Below are positions 13,777 to 26,040 of a stretch of DNA of 64,000 nucleotides, piece by piece (the stretch's first letter is position 1; every line of letters begins with the position of its first letter). The DNA is from Diphasiastrum complanatum (Eukaryota; Streptophyta; Lycopodiopsida; Lycopodiales; Lycopodiaceae): NCBI GenBank assembly GCA_029204225.1, contig CM055112.1, positions 1,559,314 through 1,623,313 of the forward strand, given 5' to 3'. The translations under genes and the position numbers were made by a program. The notes beneath the pieces were generated by a model. It was given only the letters and a program-made list of their open reading frames with translations, searched no databases and was not told where the DNA came from.

Positions 13777-14407
13777 TGTGAAAGATTCAACTAGTTTCAT
13801 CACATTTTGCAATATTTCCATATTTGGCATATTGAGGCCAAAACTTGTTTTAGACTTAGAGGTTGACTTTTCAAAGTTCATTAGTCTAAATTTCATTTAA
13901 ATAAACACTTTTTGAAAGTGTGGGAAAGATAGAATGCAAGTTTGAGTAGATTCAATTTGACTAAGACCCAAAATTGGTAGGGTTAGCATTTTGGTGGGAA
14001 AGCCAAGTGGCGAAATAGGGTTTGGACCTGCTATAAAAGGACGTAACTTGTGGAGAGAGTCATCTTCTCTCTTCTCTATCTCATTTCATGCTTATACATG
14101 GTTCTCTTGGGTTCTACTATCCATTGGTGCACTATCTTGGTGATTGCTTGCAATTCTATGTGTAGAATGATCTATATTTGCTATTTTTGGATCCACACGT
14201 GTGAAATACAGTAGCTTGCTGGTTTTGTACGGACAAAAATAGTACATAATCATTTCATTCAAGTATGATCAAGTTCTATTAGTGTTTGCATCTCAAATTG
14301 TGTGTAGATGCTGATTTTTCTACATTGGTGAAATTGGTATTGTATTTCTCTTTCTAATCAAAGATCATTCAAGTAGATTGGATCTTAAGGATCTAAAATC
14401 TTTCACA
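13777..14407 (+). repeat. Element B 5' LTR (family B)
   Basis: It begins TGTGAAAGATTC and ends CA directly against a primer-binding site at 14408. It carries a TATA box (CTATAAAAGG, 14031-14040) followed within 25-40 bases by a CT-rich leader, and the palindrome CACACGTGTG at 14194-14203. Related copies lie at 19850-20345, 25048-25323 and 25662-26236. Confidence 0.85.
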
Positions 14408-14419
14408 TGGTATCAGAGC
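14408..14419 (+). promoter_or_regulatory. Primer-binding site, element B
   Basis: TGGTATCAGAGC immediately follows the LTR, matching initiator-Met tRNA priming in copia elements. Confidence 0.95.
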
Positions 14420-15002
14420 TTGTGTTTCAGGTTATGAAGGAGGAAATCAGATCTATCAATGATTTGGTGAAGATATCAAGTCTAGAGCATGCTAGAGAGG
14501 ATTCTACACCAAAATCGGATTTTTTGCTTTTGTAGATTGGATCTTTTGTAGATCAAAACACTAAATAGGTCAATATACTTGCTCAATTCCGATTTTTGAA
14601 TTCACATGCTGGATTTGGCCGATTTTTGGATCATTGGTTCAGCCTAAGTGGTGGCTTATAGATTGCATATCAAATTTTCAGCATTTGCATGTAGATTTGG
14701 AATAGTCAATTTTTTGTGATTTTGTCAAAACCCTAATTTTGATTGGATCTCTAGATAGTGAGGTTGCTGGACTTCATTTGAGTGTGTTTCAATCTTAGGA
14801 AGTGGCAAAAGTCATTAGATTGAGGATAGATCATAGGTTGATCAAGATTCCATGATTCTATGTGTTGATTTGCTTGGATAAGTGCTAGAAGAGAATTTGT
14901 GAGGTAGTTTCTTGGTGATTTCTTTTGAAAGCATTTGTTGTTGTTCAAAGGAGTGCTTTGTGCATTGAAACAGACTGAAAGAGAATATCAGGTCATGGCT
15001 AC

Positions 15003-17457
15003 ATGGCAACCTCAATTGGAGTCATGTTGGAAGCCAGTGATAGGCTTACCTCAAGTAACTATTCATTATGGAAAGTGAGGATGGAGTGACTTCTTGAGAT
15101 GAATGATGTTTTGGATATTGCTGTAGGTTTGGAGGAGAGACCAGCAACACAACAAGATCAATTGAGGTATGACAAGAGGGCCAAGAAGGCTCTACACATG
15201 ATAAAGATGAATGTTACTAATGAGCTTCTCAAGGAAGTTGGTAAGTGCACATCATCTTTGGAAGCTTGGAATTCATTGAAGAAGCCTTATGAATCCAAGT
15301 CTACTTCTAGAGTGTTGACTCTAAGAAGGCAAATCTTTTCTTTTTTGCAAAAGAATGAAGAAAGTCCAAGTACTTTTGTTTTGAGAATGAAAGCATTAAA
15401 TGATGAGTTAGCTTGCATAGATGAAAGCATTAAGGAAGGAGAGCTTATTCAAGTGATTCTTAATGGCTTGTTGGATGCTCATGCTAACATTGTTCAAAGT
15501 ATTGCTATTCAAAAGACTTTGCTAAGTTTGATGGATCTTCAAGAGATCTTGATCAATGAGGAATATAGGCTTCAAGCAAGAGGTGGATCTACATCGACAC
15601 TTCAAGAGGATGCCATGTTCACAAAGAGCAATTCAAGGGCAAAACCAAAAGCAAGTGGTCTAAAGGGGAAGATCAAGTGGATGCTTCTTCAAGTGGCAAA
15701 AAGAAGGATAGATCAAAGCTCAAGTGCTTCTATTGTGGCATCAAAGGACAAGAAGAAGAGAGATCAAGGAGACAAGCAAGGTAATCTTACTCTTGATGAG
15801 GATGGTTTGGATGTGCAAGATGCAAATGATGATGCTTTTGTGATTTCTTCATGTATGCTTGCTAATGATGGAGATCTAGATCCTTGGTGGATTGATAGTG
15901 GAGCAAGTTCACACATGACCTTTCACAAAGAGTACTTCACTTCTTTGTTGGCATATGGAGATGACAAGAGGGTGATCTACACGGCCAATGATGGTGAGTG
16001 TGCAATCAAAAGGATTGGCACAATTCCTATGTCTCTCTCTAGAAATAGGAATGTTCATTTGGAGGATGTCTTGTTTATTCCATCTATTACCAAGAATTTG
16101 CTTAGTGTGAGTCAAATGCTAAGTAAGGTCTTCAAGGTGGAGTTTGATGGAGATGCTTGTTTGATCAAAAGGAAGGATGTCTTGATTGGAAAAGGTAAAA
16201 GGCAAGGGAAGTTGTTCAAACTTGATGCTTGTGTTATTGCTAACCAAGTTGGATGTGTTGCAAGGGAGCAAATTTCTATTCAAGAGGTTTGGCACAAAAG
16301 GATGGGACACCTCAACTTCAAGTCATTGGAGGTAATGGCAAGGAAGAAGGTTGTGATTGGTCTTCCAAGTTCCTTAAGTAATGACAAGCATGTTTGTGAG
16401 TCTTGTGCTTTGTCTAAGTCACATAGACTACCTTATACTAGATCTATTTCTAGATCTACAAAGCCTTTTCAACTTGTACATTCGGATATTCATGGATTTA
16501 CTACAATTAGCAATAGTGGAGCTAAGATGTATGTAACATTCATTGATGATTTTAGTATATTTTGTTGGATCTATCTACTAAAGAGCAAGGATGAAGTGTA
16601 TGATGTCTTTGTCAAGTTCAAGAATGCAAGGGAGAACCAATTCTCCACAAAGATCAAGTGCTTGAGAGGTGACAATGGTGGTGAGTACATATCTAACAAG
16701 TTCAAGGCCTTTTGTGATGAGCATGGGATCAAGAGGGAGTATGCAACATCAAGGACCCCACAACAAAATGGAGTGGCTGAAAGGAAGAATAGAACTTTAT
16801 GTGAAAGTGCTAAAGCTATGAGGTTAAGTGCTAATCTTGACAAACCATTTTGGGATCAAGCTTTGTTGTGTGCCAATTTCTTGTGCAATAGGTGGTCGAG
16901 TGCTATTTTGGATGGAAGGACACCTTCTGAGATGCTATTCAAGAGGAGGCCGAGTGTCAACTTTCTAAGAACCTTTGGATGCACATGATATGTCAACATT
17001 ACTCTTGATGATAGGACCAAGGAGGATCCATCTTCAAGAAGAGGTATTTTTGTTGGATATAGTGAGGTGAATAAAGCGTACAAGGTTTACATTCCTTCTA
17101 CTAACAAAGTGATTGTTGGTAGAGATGTCATTTTTCATGAGGGAAACATTCCAAAGGTGTCTTCAAGCATGATTGATGGTAAAGTAGATGGTTCTAACAT
17201 TCTTGATGTTGATGAGAAGGATCCTACTTTGGATGGTGGTGATGATGGACCTTCATCAAGTCAAAAGCCAAGGAGAACATCAAGAGAAAGACAAGTACCT
17301 TCAAGTCTCACATATGATCAAAAGGGTAAGCAAGTAGTTTCTGGAAATTATGTTGCTTTCCTAACCTCTTTGGATGAGCCTACAAGTGTAGATCAAGCAA
17401 GGAAAGAAGAGGAGTGGATCCAACCAATGGATCTTGAGTATCGATCTCTTATGAAGA
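15003..17457 (+). pseudogene. Copia B gag-protease-integrase, truncated before RT
   Basis: The reading frame starts at ATG 15003, aligned with the start of the intact element D polyprotein. It is broken by TGA at 15087-15089 and again at 16986-16988, after which the same frame resumes. Gag is clear. The zinc knuckle survives only as CFYCGIKG near 15730 in a shifted frame and lacks its His and last Cys. The protease motif WWIDSGASSHM, the HHCC finger (WHKRMGH, CESC) and integrase with its Asp-Asp-Glu triad (HSDIH, RGDNGGEY, AERKNR) are present. Homology stops at the very start of reverse transcriptase (EEWIQPMDLEYRSLMKN). RT and RNase H are missing, so the element cannot move unaided. Confidence 0.9.
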
Positions 17458-18334
17458 ATGGAACATCTTTTGGAGGATCTTCTTGTGTACATGGAACTAT
17501 GCAAGTGGATGGATGTTATCTTGCTGTATCTTCCTCTTTGCTTACTCCTTGCAAAATCAAATGTGGTGAGTTCAAGGAAAAAAGGGAAAGTGGAGGATGG
17601 AGGTTTTCTGAGTATTGGATGCAAGATAATATCTCTCTCTCTATCTCTTTTCCTCACTCTCTCGTTCTCTTACATTATAGTATCAATTTCAATGTGATTG
17701 CAGTTTGGTTTTTTTGACTTCATATTTTCTATGTAGGTTTATATTGAAACAAAGGAGTCGGCGGATCCACACAATTTTTTTAAGATAACAGGCAAGTCGG
17801 AAAGGCCATCGAAATAGACGAATATATAGGATTTGTTATTCCGATGGCTTATTTTCTATGAGGATACCGTAGATCTAGAGTCTTTTGCTGTAGATCCAGA
17901 CCTACAAAGGGTCGGAATGCCTATTGGAATATCACGATCTGTGGGATTTGTTAAATCAGCGGCTATTCCGATGCCAAATCCTCTATTCATCAACTGAATA
18001 TCCAATTTTGGGTGCACATACAGGATTCCATATGATCTTTATTGTTCTTTGTGTAAAATTAGATTGTTAGGTTTATTTTTTTGTGGTAACAAACTTAACA
18101 AACTACAATACTGGTTTTTGTTTTGCATTAGAAAAAATTTGAGCACAAAAGAGGCCTTTCAAAAAAATATTTTTTATTTTTTCTCTCAAAAGTTTCTTCC
18201 ACATGGACCAATCAAAACACTCAAATTTGAAATCTAGGTAACGTAGCTCCTTTAAATTCATATTTTTTTCTTTTTCAAAGAACTGTATCTTTGAGTCAGG
18301 GACAACCTATAAATAAGCCATTTTATTTGTAGTA

Positions 18335-18670
18335 ATGCAATTCAGCAAAAAAACGGTATAACTTTTAAACAGCAGCTCAGATTGAGACGATTACAGTGCC
18401 ATCAAAAAGCCCTCATCGAGAACTTTTCAATGACACCCAACATGACCCAGTTTCAAACTACAAAGAAAAAGTTATGGCCAGTCAAAGGTTTGATCGATCA
18501 CCACGCAGCTGACCAAGTGTTGACCAACCATAACTTCTTCACCGTAGCTCAAAATTGGGTCATGTTGGGTGTCATTGAAAAGCTCTTGTTGAGGGCTTTC
18601 AAATGGCACCGTAATCGTCTAATCTGAGGTGTCGTTCAAAAGTTATGATTTTTTTCAGCCACAGACTACA
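18335..18670. repeat. ~335-bp imperfect foldback (long hairpin)
   Basis: The left arm (about 18335-18500) is matched by the reverse complement of the right arm (about 18511-18670). For example TCAATGACACCCAACATGAC on the left pairs with GTCATGTTGGGTGTCATTGA on the right, and AAAGCCCTCA pairs with TGAGGGCTTT. The loop is very short and centred near GATCGATC. No transposase or terminal duplication was identified. Confidence 0.85.
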
Positions 18671-19229
18671 CTATGCACATATTAGCTAACCATCAAAGTA
18701 TGTGTGGGAAGGACTACGGGTAGAAAAGGATTTTATTTTAGTATTTTACATTGCCAAAATATTGTCATCCTACGTGACCATCCTTATAGGGCCTTTCCAA
18801 GGCCAAATTTTCTCTAATGCATTTTTCATTGTTGATTTCTAGGCCGATCACCATCAGAACAGTTGAGGCGCACATTTTGTAGCAGATCCTAGGTACTAAC
18901 AGGGTCCGAATACACGATGTTGTTTTGAATAGTGTACCCGTGTCTATTCCAACGGCTATTCTGACCTCTCCTTACATTTTTTTTGAGCTTTCAAATGACA
19001 AATCTGTGAATTTTATGATACATTTGAAAATCTTATGTTTTGGTTTTTAGTAGAATTTTCAATTATGATGAGTAGTTCTATGATTTCCCCATAAGGCAAT
19101 AGTTGTATGAGTTTTTGTAATGAAATTATTTTGTAGGTTTTTATGCTGATTTTTAGGCTCAAACATCATCCAAGCAGCTGACCAACACAATTAATAACAA
19201 GTCTAGGTACTTGTATAATTTTGTAACAG

Positions 19230-19740
19230 TCTGTCTCCTATTTTTTGTTGAAGATCCACATTCTGTAGTGTAAGACTACATTCAATTTTATTTACATCAA
19301 CTGGGGTGGGAATACGTGGAGGTTGGAACAGACCTCAAAATATGTGGATCAATTTAAGGCAACATACCATACTTATTCCAAGGTGCATTCCGACCTCTGC
19401 TCATAATTTTTTACATTTCAGAAACAGATTTCCGATACACATTAGCAAGTTGTGCCTAAACAATGCTAGATTGTTACCACCTCATAAATGCTAGATTGTA
19501 TACCTTTGCTCATAAATTTTTACATAAATGTTTGTCTCCTATTTTTATTGTAGATGCACGTTTTGTAGTGTGGGACTACATTCAGTTTTATTTTACATTA
19601 GGATTTATGATAATATATCTCACATTTTAAAAACAAATCTATACTTTTATCGATGAGTCTGTTGATAATGGGTAAGATTTAGTGGAGGTCAATATAGACC
19701 TCAAAATATGTGGATTTGTTTAAGGCAGTATACCATCTCT
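19230..19740. repeat. Direct duplication, two diverged copies
   Basis: Phrases GTCTCCTATTTTT, TGTAGTG..GACTACATTCA and ACCTCAAAATATGTGGAT occur in the same order at about 19230-19370 and 19525-19730. The second copy holds an extra ~60 bases. Confidence 0.7.
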
Positions 19741-19849
19741 TATTCTGCTAACTCTACCCAAAATTCACCTAAGAACACTCTAAAAAAGCAAAAACAACTA
19801 AGAAAGCAACTAAAAAAACAAAGTTATATTAGTTTAAAATGCATTTGAA

Positions 19850-20345
19850 TAAACACTTTTGGAATGTGTGGGGAATGTAGAAGTCGTGTTTGAGTGGATT
19901 CAGATTTGAATGTAGGGTACATTCAATCTAGTTCGAAAAATAGTAGGATTTACATTTTGGAGGGAAACCACGTGGCAATTTAGGTCTAGGACCTGTTATA
20001 AAAGGATATAACTCATGGTAAGAGAAATAATTCTCTCTCTCTTATCTCATTCATGCTTATACATAGTTCTCTTGGGTTCTATTATCCATTGGTGCACTAT
20101 ATTTGTGACATCTTGCAATTCTATGTGTAAACTGATCAATAATTGTTATTTTTAGATCCACACGTGTGAAATAAAGTAGCTTAATATTATTGTATAGACA
20201 AAAACAATACTTTGTGTTCTGGTTCATGTTTGATCAAGATCTAGTAGAGTTTGCATCTCATTTTTTGTGTAGATGCTAATTTTTTCACATTGGCAAGATT
20301 GGTGGAGTTAATTGTTTTCTAACTAAAGATCAAAGGGATATTTTT
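19850..20345 (+). repeat. Diverged family B LTR
   Basis: It aligns over most of its length with 13850-14350: TTATAAAAGG TATA box, CT-rich leader, CATGCTTATACAT, CACACGTGTG (20159-20168). There are many substitutions and indels. It may be the 3' LTR of element B, but it differs far more than expected for LTRs of one insertion, so it could be a separate older copy. Confidence 0.75.
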
Positions 20346-20349
20346 GGAT

Positions 20350-22300
20350 CTTACTATAGGGCTAAGGGTCAATATGACCATTTGTGACATGTACTGGGCC
20401 AAGAGCCAATGTAATTATTAAATGTTGAAAGTGTAATTGTGTTTAGGAGTTGTAGATTGTAAGTTGATTATTACGAAGTGGATAGGCACAATTAGTTAGA
20501 TGTGTAAGAAGGAAGTGTCGCTGTAAGTAGAATGTTATGTTAAGTCATACTCAAGGCGAAGTTGAATGGTCAGCAATCAATTGTAGGAGTAATGTTTGTG
20601 GTCTTCGACAGGAAGCTGAACAGACCGTAAGTGACTATAGTATCCTCAATTACGGTGCTAAACAAGAAGATGGAACGGCAATTTATGGTCATTACAATGA
20701 AGGGCGATAGGAAATTGTGGTGTTTTCACAGGAAGATAAATAGGGAATCTGAAGCCAAAAGGGGGGCTTTTGAATATTGGACTATTCAGGCAGTAGCGTA
20801 TTCAGGAGACTAAGGGTGAGAGCCGACTACTGGTTATATTTAGTTCAGTCTTTGTGTGAGTTGCAAGCAGCAAGAGAGTGTTACTTTGCTTAAGACCTTT
20901 TGAGCAACTAGCATGTAGGCATTGAATATTGTGTATCAGCTGTTACTTCTGAAATTGACTATTACACTTTTATATGTCGGGTGTTGTGAGCATGGTTGTT
21001 AGATATTTTCATAGAATCTAATTAATTATCGTATGAACAGTAGTTTGCAATGGTTTACCTCTGTTTAATTGGTATAATGCTATTGGATAGATATTGTTGT
21101 TGTTATTGTTATTGGATTCTAGTTAAGTTTGAGGGTTCCATTGTCGAAATTAAGAATTGGGAGTTAAGGGATTAAAACACACCCCTAACACCTTTTTGGT
21201 TCCATTGTCGGGACCATTTCTTTTTGGTAGCATATTTTGGAGTGGGATGAATTTGAATTGTGGGTAGAGTTAGCAGAGGAGGAAGTGGAGTTGCCTCTAA
21301 TGTCTAGAGGTGCTGGCTATTCGGATTTGGAAAAATCTATGATTCTATATGGAATGGAGGCTATTTCAATAGGCCACCGTACTCAGGTGGCTATATTCTA
21401 GTGTTTTAAAGGTAAGAAGCACGATGATCCCGACATGCACATTCACCTGTTTTTGGCAGTTTGTTAGGCGAATCCTGAAGTGGAGGACATTCAAAAATTG
21501 GAATTATTTCCCACATTGAAAGGAAATGCCTTACAGTGGTCTCACAGAATGGATTGCAAGAGTCTCGGAGCTGGGATGAATTGGAAAGGGCATTCCTTGA
21601 AAGGTATCGGAAGGAACATGAGGATGAAGAAATACTAGACAAATTGCAGGCAACCAAGCAGAAATGAAAGAAAGACGTATTATCTTATGTTCAACATTTC
21701 CAGGTTCTGAAAAATAGATTATAGGAATTACTCGCAAATGCAAAACACAGTAAGTATTTCCATCATGGATTACATAAGGTTCTTCGACGGGGAACTACTT
21801 CATTACAGGGTCAGGGCCTGGAACATATTGTGGATGCTGCAAGACAACTGGAGAAAGAAGACACTCATAAGAAGTACCGGCAATAGCGTCAACATCATCG
21901 GCAAGATGACTAGTCTGATTTTGACTCAAATACAGGTACAGAATCAGATGATTCCTCGAGTTCGGATGAGAGTTTCTCTTCTTTGCGTGATGGAAAATGG
22001 TCAAAGAAGAATAAGCAAAAGGTGAAAGCTAGTGAGCCATTACCAACAGTGACGAAAGAGTCTGTTACTATGGAGTTTCGCGAAGGGAATGTCTGGTTTT
22101 GCCAACATTGCAATCAAGAAGACATTATATTAATGAATTTCCTAATAGTACTCGGTATTGTGTGATTTGTAATGCATATAACCACTGGACAAATGACTGT
22201 AAAAGACTACAACCGGTAAGATCCGTTGGCGCATTTGCAGTCCAAGCACACCAACTTCAACAACTGCAAATGCAACAGCCTCAACATTAGCAACCACCGC
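20350..22300 (+). mobile_element. Ty3/gypsy 5' end remnant (LTR, PBS-like site, gag)
   Basis: An LTR-like stretch (about 20350-21190) shares TTGCTTAAGACCTTTTGAGCA with 38960-39530. It is followed by GGTTCCATTGTCGGGACC near 21199, a decayed likeness of the Asp-tRNA primer site used by Athila/Tat-type gypsy elements. A decayed gag comes next. No pol follows. Boundaries are approximate. Confidence 0.6.
21400..22300 (+). pseudogene. Ty3/gypsy gag, multiple frameshifts
   Basis: Pieces of a gypsy gag (retrotrans_gag) appear in successive frames. A DDPDMHIHLF region (about 21420-21460) is followed by KLELFPTLKGNALQW (about 21497-21540), then FLERYRKEHEDEE (about 21593-21632). A Ser/Asp-rich linker precedes a CX2CX4HX4C zinc knuckle reading CVICNAYNHWTNDC (about 22160-22200). 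The gag packages the RNA into virus-like particles in intact relatives. At least three frame changes and several stops make it non-functional. Protease and polymerase are absent. Confidence 0.75.
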
Positions 22301-22823
22301 TACAAGAGATGCCGCCACAAATACAGACATATCAAGGCTCTTATCAGCAAGGGAATCCGATACAATCACAGCCATTTCAACAACAAGTGTGTTATTGTTG
22401 CGCTAGCATCTCAAAGGGCACTGGGACTTGAGCGGTTTTCCCAACATGCTCTTAAATCTAACATTCATCCATCGTGCACTTACATAAAAGCCAACTTAGA
22501 AACGTAACAAGCTTAACCATTCAGACTTGAGAAAATTGGAATTCCAACCAACCTGAAAGTCGACTCAGAATCTATCCCCAAAAGGTAACCAAAGGCAAAG
22601 ACAAGCCACACATGAAACCCAAGGCAGAGTGGTCGCCAAACTGACCAAATGGCATAGCAACGAGCCACACGTCGGCGATGTGGACCCTTAGGTGTCGATG
22701 ATGCAAAAATGTTGTAGTAAGGGTCCTTCCACTTGGACCAGTCCCGGAGGCAAAACTGAAATGGAAATCATCCCCAAGGATCAATTTTATCAAATTTGGA
22801 AGAGGTTACATTCATTCATAGAC

Positions 22824-22925
22824 TGACTGGTCTCGGGGCCACCAACACGTGCTGGGCATAGTGCTTGGCTTGTGCTTGTAGAGGGAGCTAAGACTTGGCA
22901 ACTAGATTCCTGGCACTAGCTGATG
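22824..22925 (-). repeat. Gypsy LTR fragment, same family as 33819-34308
   Basis: It starts TGACTGGTCTCGGGGCCACC and matches the first ~100 bases of the complete gypsy LTR at 33819, including CCAACACGTGCTGGGCAT. It then breaks off into unrelated sequence. Confidence 0.85.
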
Positions 22926-22949
22926 TCAAATTTTAGAGTTTAAGGACTG

Positions 22950-23576
22950 AATTTGATCTACAAATGATTGGTGGCTTGGGATCTTGATCTATATCAAGAC
23001 TAGCTTCCAAATCTAGCTTCTATTTGACAATCTTTGTGATTCCAAGCAAGAACAATCAAGAAATGATGATCCATGGCTTCACACGTGTGAAGTACAACTA
23101 CAGTATGGCATGATAACAAAGAAATAGTTTACTTGTGATTTACTAAGCATTCATCCACAAAAAAAGTGCTTAAGAGAGTGAAAACACCAAGATTGCTTCA
23201 ACCAATGTTTCTCATCATTAGGTTCACAATGGATCCATCATGGATCAAGTACACAATCACCATAATTTCTCTCTAAGCTACATCCAGCATGTGTGGGATA
23301 GCTCATTGTACTTATCCATATCCACTTTGGAAAAGATCTATCAAGTTTGCCACATCATCCATTGGTGGTTTGTGTTGACCTTCTAGATTCCTACAATCTA
23401 GGACCTAACTCCTATAATTTCAGAGATGTCATATTTGACTCAAATGAAAGCTAATAAAAATGGATCTAAATATTAAAAGTGTCATTTCACATGTGTGGAT
23501 AGGTCCTCACACGTGTGGATCCACATAGATGTCAAATACATCAAAAAAACCATGTGAAATTTGCTAAATTCTAACA
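22950..23576 (-). repeat. Copia C LTR (3' LTR)
   Basis: The inner edge is clear: the minus strand reads a purine-rich tract ending GAGGAG, then TGTTAGAATTTAGC. The outer edge is uncertain. It contains CACACGTGTG at 23080-23089 and 23508-23517. Bases 23124-23419 recur inverted at 25324-25620. Confidence 0.7.
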
Positions 23577-23580
23577 CTCC

Positions 23581-25010
23581 TCAATTTTTACAAGATACAT
23601 CTATAGTACATTTATCTACAACTCCTAAAGCTGATCTTAACTTGGTAAATGAAGCCTTTGGCAAGGCTTTAGTGAGCAGATCAGCAAGGCAATCTGAAGA
23701 AGACACATGATGTAGCTTGATTTGCTTTGCTTGAACCTTTTCCCTTTCAAAATGGTGAGCAATCTCTATGTGCTTGCTCCTTGCATGGAATGTGGGATTG
23801 GTTGCTAATGTTTGGCTTGATTGGTTGTCACAGTATATTATTGGTTGCTCCTCAGCCTCCATGACTTGCAACTCCATCAAAAGCCTTTTCAACCATAAGA
23901 TCTCCTTTGTTGTTGATGTTAGTGTTGTATTTGGACTCGGTTGAAGATAGAGAAATAGTATCTTGCTTTTTGGAAATCCAAGACACTATGCCATTGCAAA
24001 GAAAGGTAACAAAAGCACTTGTGGACCTCCTATCCACTTTATCACCTGCAAAATCAGCATCCGAATATGCCCCATAGATTAGATCCATCATACAAAATGC
24101 AAAATTTCTTGGTGGCCCAGATGTACCTCAACACCCTTTTTGCATTTTTCCAATGACAAACCAATGAATTTTGCATAGATTGGCATAGTTTACCCACACT
24201 CTAACTTAGATTAGGCCTAGTTATAGTAAGATAGATCAAAGATCCTACAAGTCTTCTATATATTGTGATGTCCTCAAAGGATGCTTCATCATCACTATTA
24301 GAAACTTTTACATTTTGCTCCATAGGAGTTTCTACTCTTTTACAATCTTTCATTTCAAACTTTTCTAAAATAGAAGAAGCCTATTTGGATTCACAAATAA
24401 AACTCAAATCTTTGCTTCTTGAAACTTCTATTCCCAATATGAAATGAAGATTACCATGATCCACCATCTTAAACTCTTTAGAAAATGCTTCACTTCTTGT
24501 ATACCATCATGATCATTTCCACGAAGGATAATGTCATCTACATACAAAATGAGAATGATGATTTTACCATCATTGAATCTTAAGTACAAAGAAGGATCAT
24601 AAGCACTTACAACAAATCTTATAGAGTTCAAGAAAGCATTCAACCTAGAATAGCAAGATCTAGGTGCTTGCTTAAGCCCATAAGGGCTTCTTAGCAACAA
24701 ACACACTTTCTCTTCTTGATTTTCTTTGATGAAGCCCTTGGGTTGCCTCATGAAGATCTCCTCTTCCAAATAACCATTGGGAAATGCATTAGTCACGAGC
24801 AAAAGTTTCATCAAAATCTACTCCCTTGGTTTGCAAGAACCCATTTGCCACTAGCCTTGCCTTGTGTTTGTTGATGCTCCCATTTTAATTGTACTTCAAT
24901 CTATAGATCCATTTGCACTTAAGTGGTTTTCTTCCATGAGGGAGATCCACAAGCTTCCATGTATGATTCTCCAGAAGAGCATCACACTCCTTTTGCATGT
25001 TATCCCTCCA
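23581..25010 (-). pseudogene. Copia C reverse transcriptase-RNase H remnant
   Basis: Minus-strand frames give, in order, RT (from about 25005: LPHGRKPLKCKW; NAFPNGYLEEEIFM; YGLKQAPRS; LYVDDIILRG), the RT-RNase H connection around 24430-24100, and RNase H (DADFAGDKVDRRSTSAF; SLSSTESKY; IYCDNQSSQT; ARSKHIEIAHHF; LADLLTKALP). Frameshifts and stops separate the pieces at about 24428, 24100 and 23870. Gag, protease and integrase are missing: homology ends at 25010, next to a rearranged junction. It cannot encode an active enzyme. Confidence 0.9.
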
Positions 25011-25020
25011 ATTATTTAAT

Positions 25021-25348
25021 ACAATCTAGGACCTAACTCCTATAATTGTCAATATTACGCCAAAATGCATTTTAGACTTAGATGAAAGTTATTTTTTTCA
25101 GAGTTCATTTGAATTACCACTATTGGAAAGTGTGGGAAAGCTAGGAGGTCGAGTTTGGACACATTCAAATTTGAATGTTAGATGCATTGAATCTAGTCAC
25201 ACTGTTGATAAGGTTTTTGATATGGAGGAAAAGCACAAAATTATTGATAAGACATGGACCTGCTATAAAAGGATGTAAACTCGTGAAGAAAGAGATTCTC
25301 TCTCTCTCTCTCTCTCCCTCTCTCATTAGGAGTTAGGTCCTAGATTGT
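25021..25348. repeat. Family B LTR piece framed by inverted copies of an LTR C segment
   Basis: ACAATCTAGGACCTAACTCC at 25021 is mirrored by its reverse complement starting at 25324. Between them lies 25048-25323, a direct copy of 25709-25985, the TATA and CT-run part of LTR family B. The arms match 23393-23419 in the copia C LTR. Confidence 0.85.
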
Positions 25349-25620
25349 AGGAATCTAGAAGGTCAACACAAACCACCAATGGATGATGTGGCAAACTTGA
25401 TAGATCTTATCCAAAGTGGATATGGATAAGTACAATGAGCTATCCCACACGTGCTGGATGCAGCTTAGAGAGAAATAATGGTGATTGTGTACTTGATCCA
25501 TGATGGATCCATTGTGAACCTAATGATGAGAAACATTGGTTTGTGAAGCAATCTTGGTGTTTTCACTGTCTTAAGCACTTTTTCTGTGGATGAAAGCTTA
25601 GTAAATCATAAGTAAACTAT
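25324..25620 (+). repeat. Inverted copy of copia C LTR segment
   Basis: Reverse complement of 23124-23419, sharing long phrases such as GATCCATGATGGATCCATTG. Together with the LTR at 22950-23576 it forms a large inverted repeat around the copia C coding remnant. Confidence 0.85.
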
Positions 25621-25661
25621 AGGTGCTTTGATGATAAAGTGGCCTGGCCGTCTCCTGCCAT

Positions 25662-25970
25662 TGTGAGAAAGTTCAACTAGTTTACTCAAGTTTAGTCATA
25701 TTTTGGTTAATTGTCAATATTAGGCCAAAATGCATTTTAGACTTAGAGATAAACTTTATGAAAGTTATTTTTTTCAGAGTTCATTTGAATTACCACTATT
25801 GGAAAGTGTGGGAAAGCTAGGAGGTCGAGTTTGGACACATTCAAATTTGAATGCTAGATGCATTGAATCTAGTGACATTGTTGATAAGGTTTTTGATATG
25901 AAAGAAAAGCACAAAATTATTTATGAGACATGGACCTGCTATAAAAGGATGTAAACTCGTGAAGAAAAAG

Positions 25971-26040
<70 letters not shown>

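Larger units (their letters stand above)
17458..19849. other. Foreign segment replacing RT/RNase H of element B
   Basis: This 2.4-kb stretch sits between the broken copia coding region and a diverged family B LTR, where RT and RNase H would be expected. It encodes nothing recognisable. It contains a foldback (18335-18670), a direct duplication (19230-19740), and scattered variants of GGCTATTCCGATGCC and TATTCCAACGGCTATTC. Those recurring motifs hint at a non-autonomous DNA transposon or an acquired segment. Confidence 0.55.

Noticed and set aside
18382..18627. 81-codon frame across the foldback
   Set aside because: The frame merely follows the hairpin arms, and there is no homology or coding signal.
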